Origin: Bryopsis sp. KO-2023
Taxonomy: Eukaryota; Chlorophyta; Ulvophyceae; Bryopsidales; Bryopsidaceae
Assembly (NCBI GenBank): GCA_030272585.1
Contig: BSYQ01000009.1
Location: 5,022,001-5,086,000 of the forward strand
Reading direction: 5' to 3'
DNA: 64,000 nt
This document shows positions 47,653-58,408 of the stretch, in pieces. The notes beneath the pieces were generated by a model. It saw only the letters and a list, made by a program, of their open reading frames with translations. It was not told the DNA's origin and searched no databases. Position 1 is the stretch's first letter; every line of letters starts with the position of its first letter. The position numbers were made by a program, and so were the translations under genes.

Positions 47653-48162
47653 CTGTAAATCATGAAATTTCCCCAATGCGACTAATAACCGAACAGCCAC
47701 AGTTGTTCGGTTATTAAGCGTTCGGTAAAAAATCGCTAAAAAATCGCGTTTGGAAATTGATCTGCCGGATCTCAGTTTCAAAGGTTCAGCAAACACAGAC
47801 AAACCTAACGATATCCATTAGTTCTTTACGCCAATTTCTTTTTCGAAGTTTGCAATTTTTCTGTCAGTCTATGAAAACCAGTGGCTTGCTATGTTGATGG
47901 GGTGTTCGGCCAAAAATCGCGTTTGGAAATTTGATTTGCGGAGTTGCTGATTTATTTTTTTATTTTTTCTTGGATCATCCGATATTCTGTTGTAAAGTGA
48001 GAATGCGAGGTGTGCCTTCAGCTCAGATAGAACCCAACGACCAACCAGACAGTATTTGTCGACATCTTTAACTCAATTTTTTCTTCCAACACCAGCCAAC
48101 CCAAGGGTCTTCGGTTATTACATGTTCAGTCAAGAAACATTCGGAAATTTCCCGATTTACAG
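47653..48162. mobile_element. TA-flanked MITE, 510 bp
   Basis: Inverted ends CTGTAAATCATGAAATTTCC and CTGTAAATCGGGAAATTTCC (reverse complement of the right end), each bordered by TA as in Tc1/mariner-class insertions. Inside are an accgaacagccac/gttgttcggtt hairpin and two copies of aaaaatcgcgtttggaaatt. No transposase frame, so non-autonomous. Confidence 0.8.
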
Positions 48163-48286
48163 TATATTTTAGTCTGTCTTTTATGTATTTTCAAAACACA
48201 GTTTTTTTAATTGAAAACTTCTGTTGTAGGATATTGTTTTATGTTACATTTCTGTTTTTTTTTGTTTTTTTTTGGGGGGGGGGGCA

Positions 48287-48574
48287 GTGACAGCAGGGAC
48301 TTACATTGCCGGCATACTTGTGGAGCCAGATGCGCTGCCAATCACGCAAAACCCACGAAATGAAGAAAACTCTGGCAATAAGCTGATCTGGTGTTTGTTT
48401 TCGATGGGGTTTCTTTTCCCACCATGTTGGCTGGTCGCCATGTGTTTAGGCTGTCCTCAAAAATCCAGCCCCAGCGCAAAAAAAGCCGCCCGGTTATCTT
48501 TTGCGTTCTTTTTAGGGAGCGTTTTACTTTTGATAAGTATTTACGTGCTGATCACCACCGACTTTGAAAGCTAA
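48287..48574 (+). CDS. 3' exon of a two-helix membrane protein
   Basis: Preceded by a poly-G run and cag acceptor; ends in TAA. Reads AGTYIAGILVEPDALP, then a hydrophobic helix (NKLIWCLFSMGFLFPPCWLV), a short loop with CLGCPQKSS, a second helix (LSFAFFLGSVLLLISIYVL) and a short acidic end. The layout recalls the hydrophobic C-terminus of plant 60S L18a-like membrane proteins, but the similarity is only general. The upstream exon is uncertain. Confidence 0.45.
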   Translation: MTAGTYIAGILVEPDALPITQNPRNEENSGNKLIWCLFSMGFLFPPCWLVAMCLGCPQKSSPSAKKAARLSFAFFLGSVLLLISIYVLITTDFES

Positions 48575-50038
48575 TGATTTGAAAAAAAAAAAAAAAAAAG
48601 AATGCACGTATCGAAGATAATGTATGGTCATTGTTTTAGAAAAATGGCGGGGGAAAAAGAAGAGTTACTGGGAAGCTCCAGGAGCTTGGGCCATGTGATG
48701 TACTGTGTTTGCATTAGTAATGCGGGTTGCATACATACAATCAAGAAAAAAACAAAAACAAAAAAAATCATGGTTAAAAAAAAGGGTTAAAACTGATTTG
48801 CATAAAGAAAAGCTTAGATTTTCAGGCAGGAAGGTCGACACTTGACACTTTTTTTTTCATATGGAAATGGATCAATCTGATCCAAAATTGACCAACGGAA
48901 GCATTAGGTTGTCGGGTGAAATATTAGGAGAGAAAAAAAAACAAACCCAACTCTGTTCAGAGATTGGAAAAGAGGGTTGCTTTTTTTTTTGGTTTGAATA
49001 AGGATTATTTTCGCATTCGACCAGTTGCTTTCATTGCACAAGTTCTTTTTTTCTACAAGAACCATTTCATTTTTTCTTTTTCATTTTCATTTTCTTGTTC
49101 ATTTTTTTTCATTTTTCATATGGTTTTCTTTTGTCCCTGGGGTTGGGGCAACAGGAGATTTTGTGACAGCAAACCTGGATATACAAAAGGAGGCCCGAAA
49201 TATCAGCAGTGAATCGAGGGATCACTGCTGAGATTCTGTCCTTGGTGGCAGGGAATTTCGGTTTTTGAGATGTAGTCTGTATCATAGGCTTTGCAATTTG
49301 GATTGGGGTTGACCATTTTGTTTTGAAAGTGTGACCTTGAAAGTGTGACTTTTGAAGTGTGACCTTGGGAGCCTGCTGCTGTGCTTTTTGTGGATCAAAA
49401 GGTGCTGTTTATTTTATGTGCCCTTTTTAGTGGATCAAAAATTGTCGTTCATTTTAAGTGCCCTTTTGGTGTGGACCAAAAGATTCTGTCTATTTTTAGA
49501 GATCGTTGAGAGAGAGTTGCATCTGGACGAGTGTTGCGAAGGTGCACTCACAGATACTTGAAAAAAAAAAAATAAAATGTTGGTGGAGAGGAAGATGTTG
49601 GGGGTTGGGGGGGGGGGGGAGTTGTGTGTGTGAGAAATCTTTGAATGTAAAATGTTGCATTGTTGGATTTCTGTTGGATTTTTTTTGTTGAAGGTTTCAT
49701 CTGCAGCTCAGTTCATGCACAGGCATTGGCACCCTTCCACAGTGATGGAATATCCAATCTTGAGGGAGGATGCAGACTGAAATTGGGTTCCTCATGCATA
49801 TTGGGCATGCACACATGTGAAAGCTGCTTCTCTTGTCCATTGGCATTGCCCCTTACTAACAGAAACAGCTCTGATGGGCACCGCCACTGTGAACTCACTG
49901 TCCTTTGGGGTGCTGCACCTCCGACATCGTGCTACCACCCGAGAAACAAACTGCGGGAAATTTTCAATAGGATAGTGCCGTCCTTTTCAATAACCGCGCC
50001 AGAAACGAGTATCTGTACATGCTCTTTACACCTTCACA
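48575..50038. other. Gene-poor stretch
   Basis: Poly-T rich; several repeats of the form agtggatcaaaa and gtgaccttg between 49330 and 49490. An open frame at 49660-50121 overlaps the start of the next gene in another frame and is not supported. Confidence 0.4.
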
Positions 50039-53000
50039 ATGAGAAATCATGGGAAACCGGCAGCGGCCAAAGAGTGGGTGAATTATCTCAACGGGGATAC
50101 GTCAGACGACACATCCTCTGAAGAAGATTCGCCCAGAGCGAGCACACCAACAAGAACGAGGGAGGCGAGAAGGTCCGCTGAAAAGGAAGCGCCCAAAAAG
50201 AAAGAATCCAAAAAGTCGAAGGTGACGTCGGAGGACGCTGAAGCGGATGCGCCCAAGAAGAAAGAACCAAAAAAACCTAAGGTGACGACGGGGAACGCTG
50301 AAACGGAAACGCCGAAGAGAAAAGTGTCAAAAAAATCGAGGGTGACGTCGAAGGATTCTGACGAGGATAAGATGCAACCGTCGGGATCTGGAATGATTGC
50401 GGGGAAGAAAACGAATAAGGGGAAAGGGAAACGGACGAAGGGTTCGGAAGTGACAGATCCCGACCAGAACCCGAGCAAAGTTGCCAAGGTGTGTAAGATC
50501 TTGATATTGGTTTCGTGATTGGTGTCGTTCTTCCCAGATGCTATTCTTCTTTCTTTATACTTGCTGCGTCAGTTTGAAAACGAATCTTGTGTTGGGGTTA
50601 TTGTTTTCAAACAGGTTCCTTCCCCCAGTGCCGACGGCCTTGCTCCAGCCACCTGCTCCACACAAGCTGAGGTAAGTGTTCCCTGAATTGAAATATGTAC
50701 TCCTACTGTTTTGTGTTTTTTTATATAATTTTCTATAAAAACCTTCAGTACTTTTCCCTCCTCACCATGCTGCACGGAGGGAGGCAATCCTTCCTTCCCC
50801 TTATGAATAAAGTGCTTTTTTTTGCCCGGCGCATTGTTGGGAGGGGCAAATGTTTGCATTCGAACGGAGGGGTGCCCCCCCCCTCCTGTTCATCACTCTA
50901 TTTTCTTATTTTTTTTTCCGACTGCAGTCAGACATTGAGCACGACATCTCTGTCAGACATACTGTCACTTTCTAGGGGGGGAAAACACAAGCATGGATGC
51001 AAAATTGGTAATTTCTAGGAGTGTTGACACACAGTTCTATGTGCTTTTTTTTATAAATATATACATGTATCCACTGCTTTTTTTCCTTAATGAATTTCTG
51101 TGTTTTTTTTGTTTTTGTTTTTTTTCTTGGCCAGGAGCCGGAAGTTCGCTGGACGCACGAAACTGTCTCAAAGCAAGCTGGATTGCAGATCGCCAGTATG
51201 CATTTTCGGCACGTTTTGCCATCAGGTACCTTTTCAAGTTTTTTACAGGGATCACACTTGGGTGAGTTACCTGTAGGGTGTGGCGAAATTGGAATTCTTT
51301 ATGTATAGGGCAATAGGGGAGGGGGGCTTTTTTGGTCGAAAATGGATATGGATGTTTTTGTTTTACCGCTCGATTTGGCTCCAGTCGAACGTCTTGCTTT
51401 TCTCATGCTGCCTTTTTCTTTTGTTCTTGTTGTATTTTTTATTTTTTTTTCTTGAAAGCACCTTTTCTTTTCCACCTTGGCTTAAGGAGCTCTCCTGCTT
51501 CCAGGGCGTACTGGCGAGCAAAGACTCACCCCGAAGAGGGTACCGCCACCTTTCAATCCAGTTGTGGAGCAGCAAATTCTTGGAATATTGAGGGAGGCGT
51601 ATGGCGCCCACATGGATGAAGCAGACGCCAGATCAGTAAGAATTTCTTACGGAAATTTGGATTTTATCTTTTTAAGAAAATCCAAAGGGAGTGTTTCCGA
51701 GGGGGTGAATATATTGGCGTTTTGCTTTTCTGTGGAGTGGGGTGAAGATATTGTCGGAATGGCCAGCAGAGGGCATTCAAAAATGGAGGGGAAAAAAAAA
51801 ACAACGAAATATCGCAGTGTCTTGTTTAGGTTGATTCCTCCCTAAATCAGAAAAATCAGAGCAGCTTTTGAGACAGAGTTGTTTTTTTTCCTTTTTTTTC
51901 GATTCTCGTTCTTTTCTTTTCAGACGAAATATTTGATGGAAACTGTTTGATCAAATACACCACGCACGCATGTATGTAGTCGTTTCTATTTTTGTTTTCT
52001 TAATTCTCGCTTCCAAATTTGCAGGCCATCCGTGAAACTGTTGCAATGACAGACAAGAGTTCGCGTCACGACCTGGGTGAGCTGGCATCTCAAGTGGCGG
52101 TTGCTATGGCAGTCAAGCAATCCGAAAGAGAATCGGCCGGAAGAGCCCGGGTGATCGTCCGACAAGGGGATTTGAGCAAAGTGGTGGATTTGAATGGTGA
52201 GGAGGATTTCTCTATCCAAATGGAAATCAGGCACATGAGAACAGCCATGGCGGAATCTCTGAAGGAAAGCGAATTGGACGAAATGACCGTTGTGCCGCTG
52301 AAAGATCGACCCATTGAAGAATTGCTGGTTCTTTTTGCACACTCCGTGGTGAGTGGGCGGATCTGCATGTTTTCTTGCGATGAGGAATGGAGTTTTATGT
52401 ATATACAGTAGACGCCGCTTTGTTAACCGCCGGATAATTAAACCCGTCGCTTTCTAAGCCCAAATCGCCAGGAACGGAATTTTCAGGGGGGGGGGGGGGA
52501 GTATCGTTTAATCAGCCCGGCCGTCGGCTAATCAACCACGCCACTCGCGAATTTCATACGCGAATGGTCGAACGAAGAACGCGCAGTGCAAAGAAAATTC
52601 GAAATAGTCGAACAAAATAAACTGAATGCAAAGAGAATATGAAACGGCTGAAAAAATGAACACAATGCAATATGAATATGTAACTGTCGAACTTCTGTAC
52701 CTGTTTCTCGACGTCATAACCGGCGACTCGTGCTCGACAAGATCTTTCCGTCCCAAAGAAAAAATAATTTTTTTTTATTAATTTTTTTTTCTCGTTTTCT
52801 TGGACCGAGAACGACCCAAGACGGGATGATAGAGTTCCTTCGACGGCGTTTCAACCGCCAGGCCACTATTAACGAGTTTTTTACAGTTTGATTCGAATGC
52901 GTGCGCGTCTGGGAGAGGGGAAATGTCGGACATCGTATTGTAAACCAATTGCTTAATATGCCCGAAAAAGCGTGGCCCGAATGTGTTTGATAAAGCGGCG

Positions 53001-54301
53001 TCTACTGTATATATATATATATATATATATATATTTAAGTTCGTTTGACGTGTGTTTCATTGCGAAGGCCAGAGAATTTTACGTTTTGAGTGAAAATTGA
53101 TTTTTAAGCAGTATACTGACCATGAAGATGCAAATGAGTTTCTATAGGGCTGGTTCTGCTTTTTTTTTTCTGCTTTTCTGATTGTTTTTCCCTGAAGTGA
53201 TAGGATTGCTTTAAGATTCATTATTCGTGCAGAACGCAAAGTAGATTTTTTCAAATTCGATTTCTACCTATCTTTTCATAATATCCTCAGCACCTTTTTT
53301 TCCGAAATTTTAAAACGTAGAACACGACGTTATTATGATCACTTTTTGCTGTTTTTTTTTGGAATGGATCTCTTTGCGACAGAATTTAATTCTCTTTTTT
53401 TTTTAATACAGTTTTTCTCTGTGTTTTTCACTGAAGGTCATGGAAAAGATTGATGGTGAGATTGTGCGCTCCGACCTGTTCATCGATGAATGCAAAGAAA
53501 AATCTGCTCAATTTTTTGCTAAGGAAAAGGAATGTTTGAGATGGTTTCCTTGCCCCGGTAAGCCAGTTGAATATTGAAGAATAAAGGTATCAGGTAATAT
53601 TGGGAACAGAGGAGATCAAGGAATATTGAGATGTAAATATCCCGAGTGTTTCTGGTTGAAAAAGAAAAAAAAAGGTATCAGAAAAATTAAGGGAATTCAG
53701 GCACAAAAAAATCCTCTTATCCTTCTGAAAAGGGTGGCCCAAGTCGATCAAGTGGTCTCCCGTTTGATAAATTCGGTTCGTCTTGTTCCTATCAATTTCC
53801 TTTTTTTTCAACTTCGGCTGGTTTTGACATCAACACAAAATTTTCAAATCCTTTTTTTCTGCTGTTTTTTTTTTGGGGGGGGGGGGGTTAAATCCCAGAC
53901 CCCTTTCCCCCACGTACACAAATATTCGATCATCAAATCGTGTTTCTTTTTTTTTCTGCCTGTTCTACCGTCCTTTTTTCCATTCTCTGTATTTTCAGGA
54001 AACGAGAAGAAAAGAAACTTGTCGGCCTAAATTTTTTTTTACTCATTTTTTTTTTAATTATTTTTGTACAGGCACTATGAAGTATTTCAGGATTGTGGGG
54101 AAAAAACTTCGCAAGCTGATCAGAAAGGAAGCAGAACCACCGGAATTGAATGCTTTCATGGAAAATCAAACAGAAAAGTTGGTGGCAGGCTATTCAAAAC
54201 TCCCCTCGGTGCCTGGCAAACTTCCTAATATTTTCGCTGATCTGCAAACGGGGGACGAAACATGCATCGAAACATGCGACTTGATACACATATCGGATTG
54301 A
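50039..54301 (+). CDS. Lysine-rich, probably nuclear protein with 24-residue repeats; family unknown
   Basis: Exons 50039-50488, 50615-50671, (tentatively 50928-50951), 51135-51225, 51505-51635, 52025-52348, 53437-53557, 54072-54301; phases agree and give about 475 residues. The N-terminus is acidic then basic: GDTSDDTSSEEDSPRAS followed by three tandem repeats of about 24 residues (APKKKESKKSKVTSED, APKKKEPKKPKVTTGN, TPKRKVSKKSRVTSKD), typical of nuclear or nucleolar disordered regions. From residue about 170 it becomes helical: VEQQILGILREAYGAHMDEA, DLGELASQVAVAMAVKQSER, MEIRHMRTAMAESLKESELD, PIEELLVLFAHSV, and TMKYFRIVGKKLRKLIRKEA. I do not recognise the fold. A pogo-like MITE lies in the intron after 52348. 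An alternative last exon may be the one at 55530. Confidence 0.65.
52406..53007. mobile_element. pogo/Tigger-like MITE, 602 bp
   Basis: Ends CAGTAGACGCCGCTTTGTTAA and, reversed, CAGTAGACGCCGCTTTATCAA, flanked by TA on both sides: the CAGTAG...CCG...TTA style is characteristic of pogo-group Tc1/mariner elements. About 600 bp without a transposase frame. It sits in an intron of the lysine-rich gene, followed by a (TA)n run. Confidence 0.88.
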
Positions 54302-54865
54302 ATTTGAAAAAAAAAAAAGCACACGATCTTTCGTTAAAGAACAGCTTTTGTTTTTGTTTTCAGTCCCTTTTTCTTCGCATCCGAAAATGAACAAGAAAAA
54401 TGCTATATTTCAAGGTGTGAATTTTTTTGGGGGAGGGGGGTTTTCACTTTTTGGCTAGTTTTTTTGGGGGGGAAGGACTTAATAGTCTAGAAAAAAAAAA
54501 TCAAGAAAATATTTACTAGGAAAAGCCTTTTTTTTTCATGGAAGGGATTTGCAGGACGGATGAAAAGGAGAATCGACAAAATAAAGCAGGAAGCACTCCA
54601 TTAGTGTTTTTTTTCGTGTTTTTTTTTTCCTATTGAGGTGTAAATTTGAATTCCGAGGAGGTGTGCAACTGTTCCCTTCTCTTATGTAAAAACTGGAGTT
54701 TTTTGTTCAGAAATACGTCACGTTGTGTTACGTCACGTTATGTTACGCTTCGTCGACTCTCATCCAGTCCCAGCTCACCGGGCTGGTTTTAAACCACCAC
54801 CAGCATCTCTCATGTTAAAATTCCCGTCAATCTTTACATACAGCCAGGTGATTTCCCACGCAGAA

Positions 54866-56012
54866 CTATGTCGGTTCACATTTCCTCGCCGGTAGGCCAC
54901 CACGATCGCAAACCCTTGTAGCTAATTCAACCTGGTGAAAGACATAATCCACAGCTTAGTCAGAATCTGATTGAACTGGCATCAGGTGTAACAGTTTCAC
55001 CTGTCTTACCTTCAGGAAGTCAGGAACGCACCACAAAGTGCTGACATCTTCTATACACTCCGTCAAAAGGTCCAGAGTTATGTGTTTTAAACTCTTCACT
55101 CCACAAACCCCTCGAGCAATTTTTCCAAAATTGATCTGCGGATCCCACTCAGTGCTTGAATCTGTTTTCAATTTGAAGCCAAAACGCACACACATAATGC
55201 CTTTAATAACAAAAAGAAAAGAGAGAGAGAGAGGAGGGTGGATTTCCAAACACATTCCACACCCTACTCGACCAACAAGCAGTGCACAGAAAAGTAAAAA
55301 TTATAATAAATTAAAAGAAAAACGAATAATGGAAACGAGGTTGAATCGATGTTTCGACATTTTGCAACGAAGTCAAAAAAAAAAAGAAAAAAAAATTTCT
55401 GTTGAATAACACCAGGAATTAGCCCCATGGAAAACCTCAAATTGAGCTCATTTTGACACCCCCTCCCTTTACCCCTCTTTCAATTCATGTCCGTGTTTCT
55501 CCCAATTTTTTTTTACATGTTTTATGAAGGACAAGAAGAGCATTGCCCATTTGGTTCAAATCATCGATAAAGCCAACGGATTCGTTTTCACCGATCTGGC
55601 CAAGAGAACGCCCAATCCAGAGTTTGAGTATGCGGAAAACCTTGGGGATTCGCACGATGTGTGGCAATCATATCAAGACAAATATGTGGATCGAGATGTC
55701 AATGAAAGGATGGAGGTCGATCATGAATCTGGAACTAAAAAATCGCGGCTGAAAAGAGGACAAGTTGAAAAAGAGATCTAGACAATGCGGAGAAGGAAAA
55801 GATAGAGGAAAAAAAGTTCCGTCAGGAAATAGCGAAGTCGACATATTTTAGGTGCAACCCAACGTGTACATAGCATGTTTGCCAAGCTATGCCATGACTG
55901 ACCTGGGGCTGACAGCAGTTTCACAAACTCCTTTCAGACATGCCTCGTCCAGCTTTGTGCAATTAGAAAGCTCGACTTCACTGGATTTGCCTTGTGAGAA
56001 AAGTAGAACCAC
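54866..56012 (-). CDS. Probable leucine-rich-repeat protein, partly resolved
   Basis: Minus-strand exons: 55903-56012 (SSEVELSNCTKLDEACLKGV, the L..C..L....L pattern of F-box-type LRRs), about 55010-55195 (FGKIARGVCGVKSLKHITLD and DVSTLWCVPDFL), and 54866-54931 (VELATRVCDRGGLPARKCEP then TAG). The last two join in phase 0. Between the first two an exon is missing, because the phases do not agree. The 5' end is not found; upstream DNA overlaps the BTB gene on the other strand. LRRs of this type usually mediate protein binding, often in ubiquitin ligases, but no F-box is visible here. Confidence 0.42.
55530..55781 (+). CDS. Orphan terminal exon, possibly alternative end of the lysine-rich gene
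   Basis: Follows a good acceptor (tttatgaag) and ends in TAG. Reads DKKSIAHLVQIIDKANGFVF, DLAKRTPNPEFEYAENLGD, DVWQSYQDKYVDRDVNER and a basic tail KKSRLKRGQ. The charged style fits the gene at 50039-54301, where a donor inside the last exon could splice to it, but this is only a guess. It lies within the span of the minus-strand LRR exons. Confidence 0.4.
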   Translation, partial: DKKSIAHLVQIIDKANGFVFTDLAKRTPNPEFEYAENLGDSHDVWQSYQDKYVDRDVNERMEVDHESGTKKSRLKRGQVEKEI

Positions 56013-56371
56013 CTGAAATTCAATCGATGGCCATTTGTCATTTTCCTTCGATCCACACTTCAAGTTCACCCTTTTTTCAATAACTCGTGCCCTTCAAATC
56101 GATTTTTTTTTTACTACATCAGGGTTTGTTTGTTTGCTTCTGCTTGGCTTGAATGATGCATAGAATCAGTTTCACTTCAGCGCCTTTTTTTTTTTCATAT
56201 TGAAAAACTGGGGAAAATCGAGTGAGAGCATACCTCCGGCACTGGAGATTTGATCCGAAGGGAAAAAACCGCAATCGTCAATTTGGGAAAAATCGAAATG
56301 GTGGGTAAAATGAACAGAAATATTGGCCAGTCAAACCAGCACGATTCGCGGATTTCGCCAGGGACGAGATA

Positions 56372-58408
56372 ATGTACTCCACAGGCGGGTCTTGCCGAAC
56401 CGGTTTCGGACAGCTTGGGTTCGAGATTCCCCCCTGCGTCGCAGTCCAGTCCAGCATGGATCACTACGGTAGCGTGGATTTGGCGCCCGAGGTCACTTTG
56501 AACGTGCAGCGTTTGTGGGGGGACTCGGAACTGTCGGATATAGACGTCAAGTTCGTTTTCCCGGACGAGGCCTCCAAAAATTTCCACCTGCACAAGTTTC
56601 TCCTGCGAAATAGCGAGTTTTTCCGCGCGAGCCTGTCGGTGCCCTGGCGAGGCACCGAGAAAACGAGCATTCAAGTCCAGGTGGAAGATCCGTTGGCCCC
56701 ATTGTCAGCGATAGAAACCGTCTTGCAGGCCCTTTACGCGCACAAGATAGAGATCAACGAGTGCAACGTGTTGGGGTTGATTGCCGCGTCCTCGTTTCTG
56801 GGGCTCCCGAGGGTGTACGAGGAATGTCGACGATTTATCGAGCGCGAGATGGATTTGGTGAACGTGTCGCGGTTTTGCAACTTCGCGGCCTCGTCGGAAT
56901 ACCCCGTTTCCGAGCCCATCGTGCACCGCTGCGTGAAATACTTGAACGTGCGGGCGTTCGATGACGCCAGGGAGCTCCTGCCCGAGCTCCCCGCGTCCGC
57001 GTTGAAGCGATTGTTCGTTTCCCCGGGGATGTGGGTGCCGTCGGAAGCCGACAAGTTCGAATTGATCATAGAAACGTTCTTGACGAAGCTGGCGCGGTGT
57101 CAGGAGGATTTCGCCACCCCCCGCCAAGTCGCCACGGAGACCGGCACGTCGACGACGGTTGTAGAGTTATGCCCGACTCGACAGAAGGGGGGCGACAGGG
57201 TTGGGTGGGCCCGGAACAGGGAAAGTGGGGATGCGGGAGGGGTGCTGGACTCCGCGAACAATTCGCAGATAAATTACGTAAGGACGTCATTCAGGGGGGC
57301 GTGCGAGACGTCAAATCCCGACCACCCTGGCGATTTGGTGTTGTGGTATGACGGGGAGGAGGTCAGGTTTGGTGTGGAGATGGGGAGCTTGACCGTGTAT
57401 TTGAGGGAGATTTTGTGCGAGGGGATTCAGTACATGCACACGACAGACAGAGATTTCATAAAATTGAGGAAGCATTTGTGGGTGGCCCGAAATCCGTGCT
57501 TCATGTCTGTCATGGAGAAGCACTGCTACAATCAAAAGGTAGGTTGGTCATTTTTATTTAAAGTTTTTTTTTTTTTTTTTTTTTCTGGAGGGGGAAAGGG
57601 AGCTCCATCGATGATCTCTTGGAAATATTTCTGGGTTTTTTTTACTATATATATATATATATTTTTTTTTTTGATTTTTTTTTGCTGTGAACTGTTTTTT
57701 GGATAGTCTCGATGTTAAAAAAAAAAGAAGAATTGTGATCCAAATGTGGGGTTTATTTGGGAACTAAAATTTTTCGATACATACCTGTATGAAAAACTTG
57801 AATAAATTTTCCTGGGTTTTTTTTTCCAGAATTCATTGTGAATTCGTTTTTTTTTTTCTAATTTCATTTTGTTTTCTATTTGTTTATTTTTTTCGGAGAA
57901 GGTTCTGTTGTCCAACCTGCAAAAAATGCAAATTCGACATTGTGGGGAGGATGATGAAGATTTGGAAGGAGAGGAGCCCGAACAGCTGATAGACAACGAA
58001 GGGTGGTTTTACTTCGGAGCGGAATTAGAGGATGCTATGGGCTTCCTAGAGTCCAGAAAACGCCAACCCTCCGAAGAAACCTACCGAATTCATTACGGGG
58101 GATCCGACTGGTCCGTCGGATTCATCCGAGAGAAAGACAGGGGCTCCACCAAGCTGAGCATCGCCTTGAGGAGGTGGGAATGCACCACAGATCGGGCTGC
58201 GAAGTTTGGACTGTTTTCCGATAAGAGGCCGAGCGTGGGGGTGGAAATGAAGCTATTTGCGGATGATATTGTCCGGGAAGGGGTGGCTGTGATAGGTACT
58301 GGAAATTGCTATGTGTTTTCGGGGGTGGTCACCAGGGAGGCTTTGGGGGATTATCTGGTAACATACGATGATGATTTTCGGGTCACCGTCGGCCTCAGAT
58401 TAGCTTGA
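56372..58408 (+). CDS. BTB/POZ-domain protein with BACK-like region
   Basis: Two exons, 56372-57538 and 57902-58408, phase 0, 557 residues. Residues about 45-145 form the BTB domain: LSDIDVKFVF, NFHLHKFLLRNSEFFRASLS, IETVLQALYAHKIEINECNV, LGLIAASSFLGLPRVYEECR. A BACK-like helical segment follows (VNVSRFCNFAASSEYPV, CVKYLNVRAFDDARELLPEL). The C-terminal half (GDLVLWYDGEEVRFGVEMG; second exon with GWFYFGAELEDAMGFLESRK) is β-rich and not recognised. BTB proteins commonly bridge substrates to CUL3 ubiquitin ligases, so that role is possible. Overall order resembles germ-cell-less/BTBD-type proteins. An alternative start is the ATG at 56456, closer to the domain. GC content is markedly higher than in the surroundings. 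Confidence 0.8.

Noticed and set aside
56195-57127. Minus-strand frames of 140-159 codons opposite the BTB exon
   Set aside because: High GC of the BTB exon keeps antisense frames open; no independent motif was seen.
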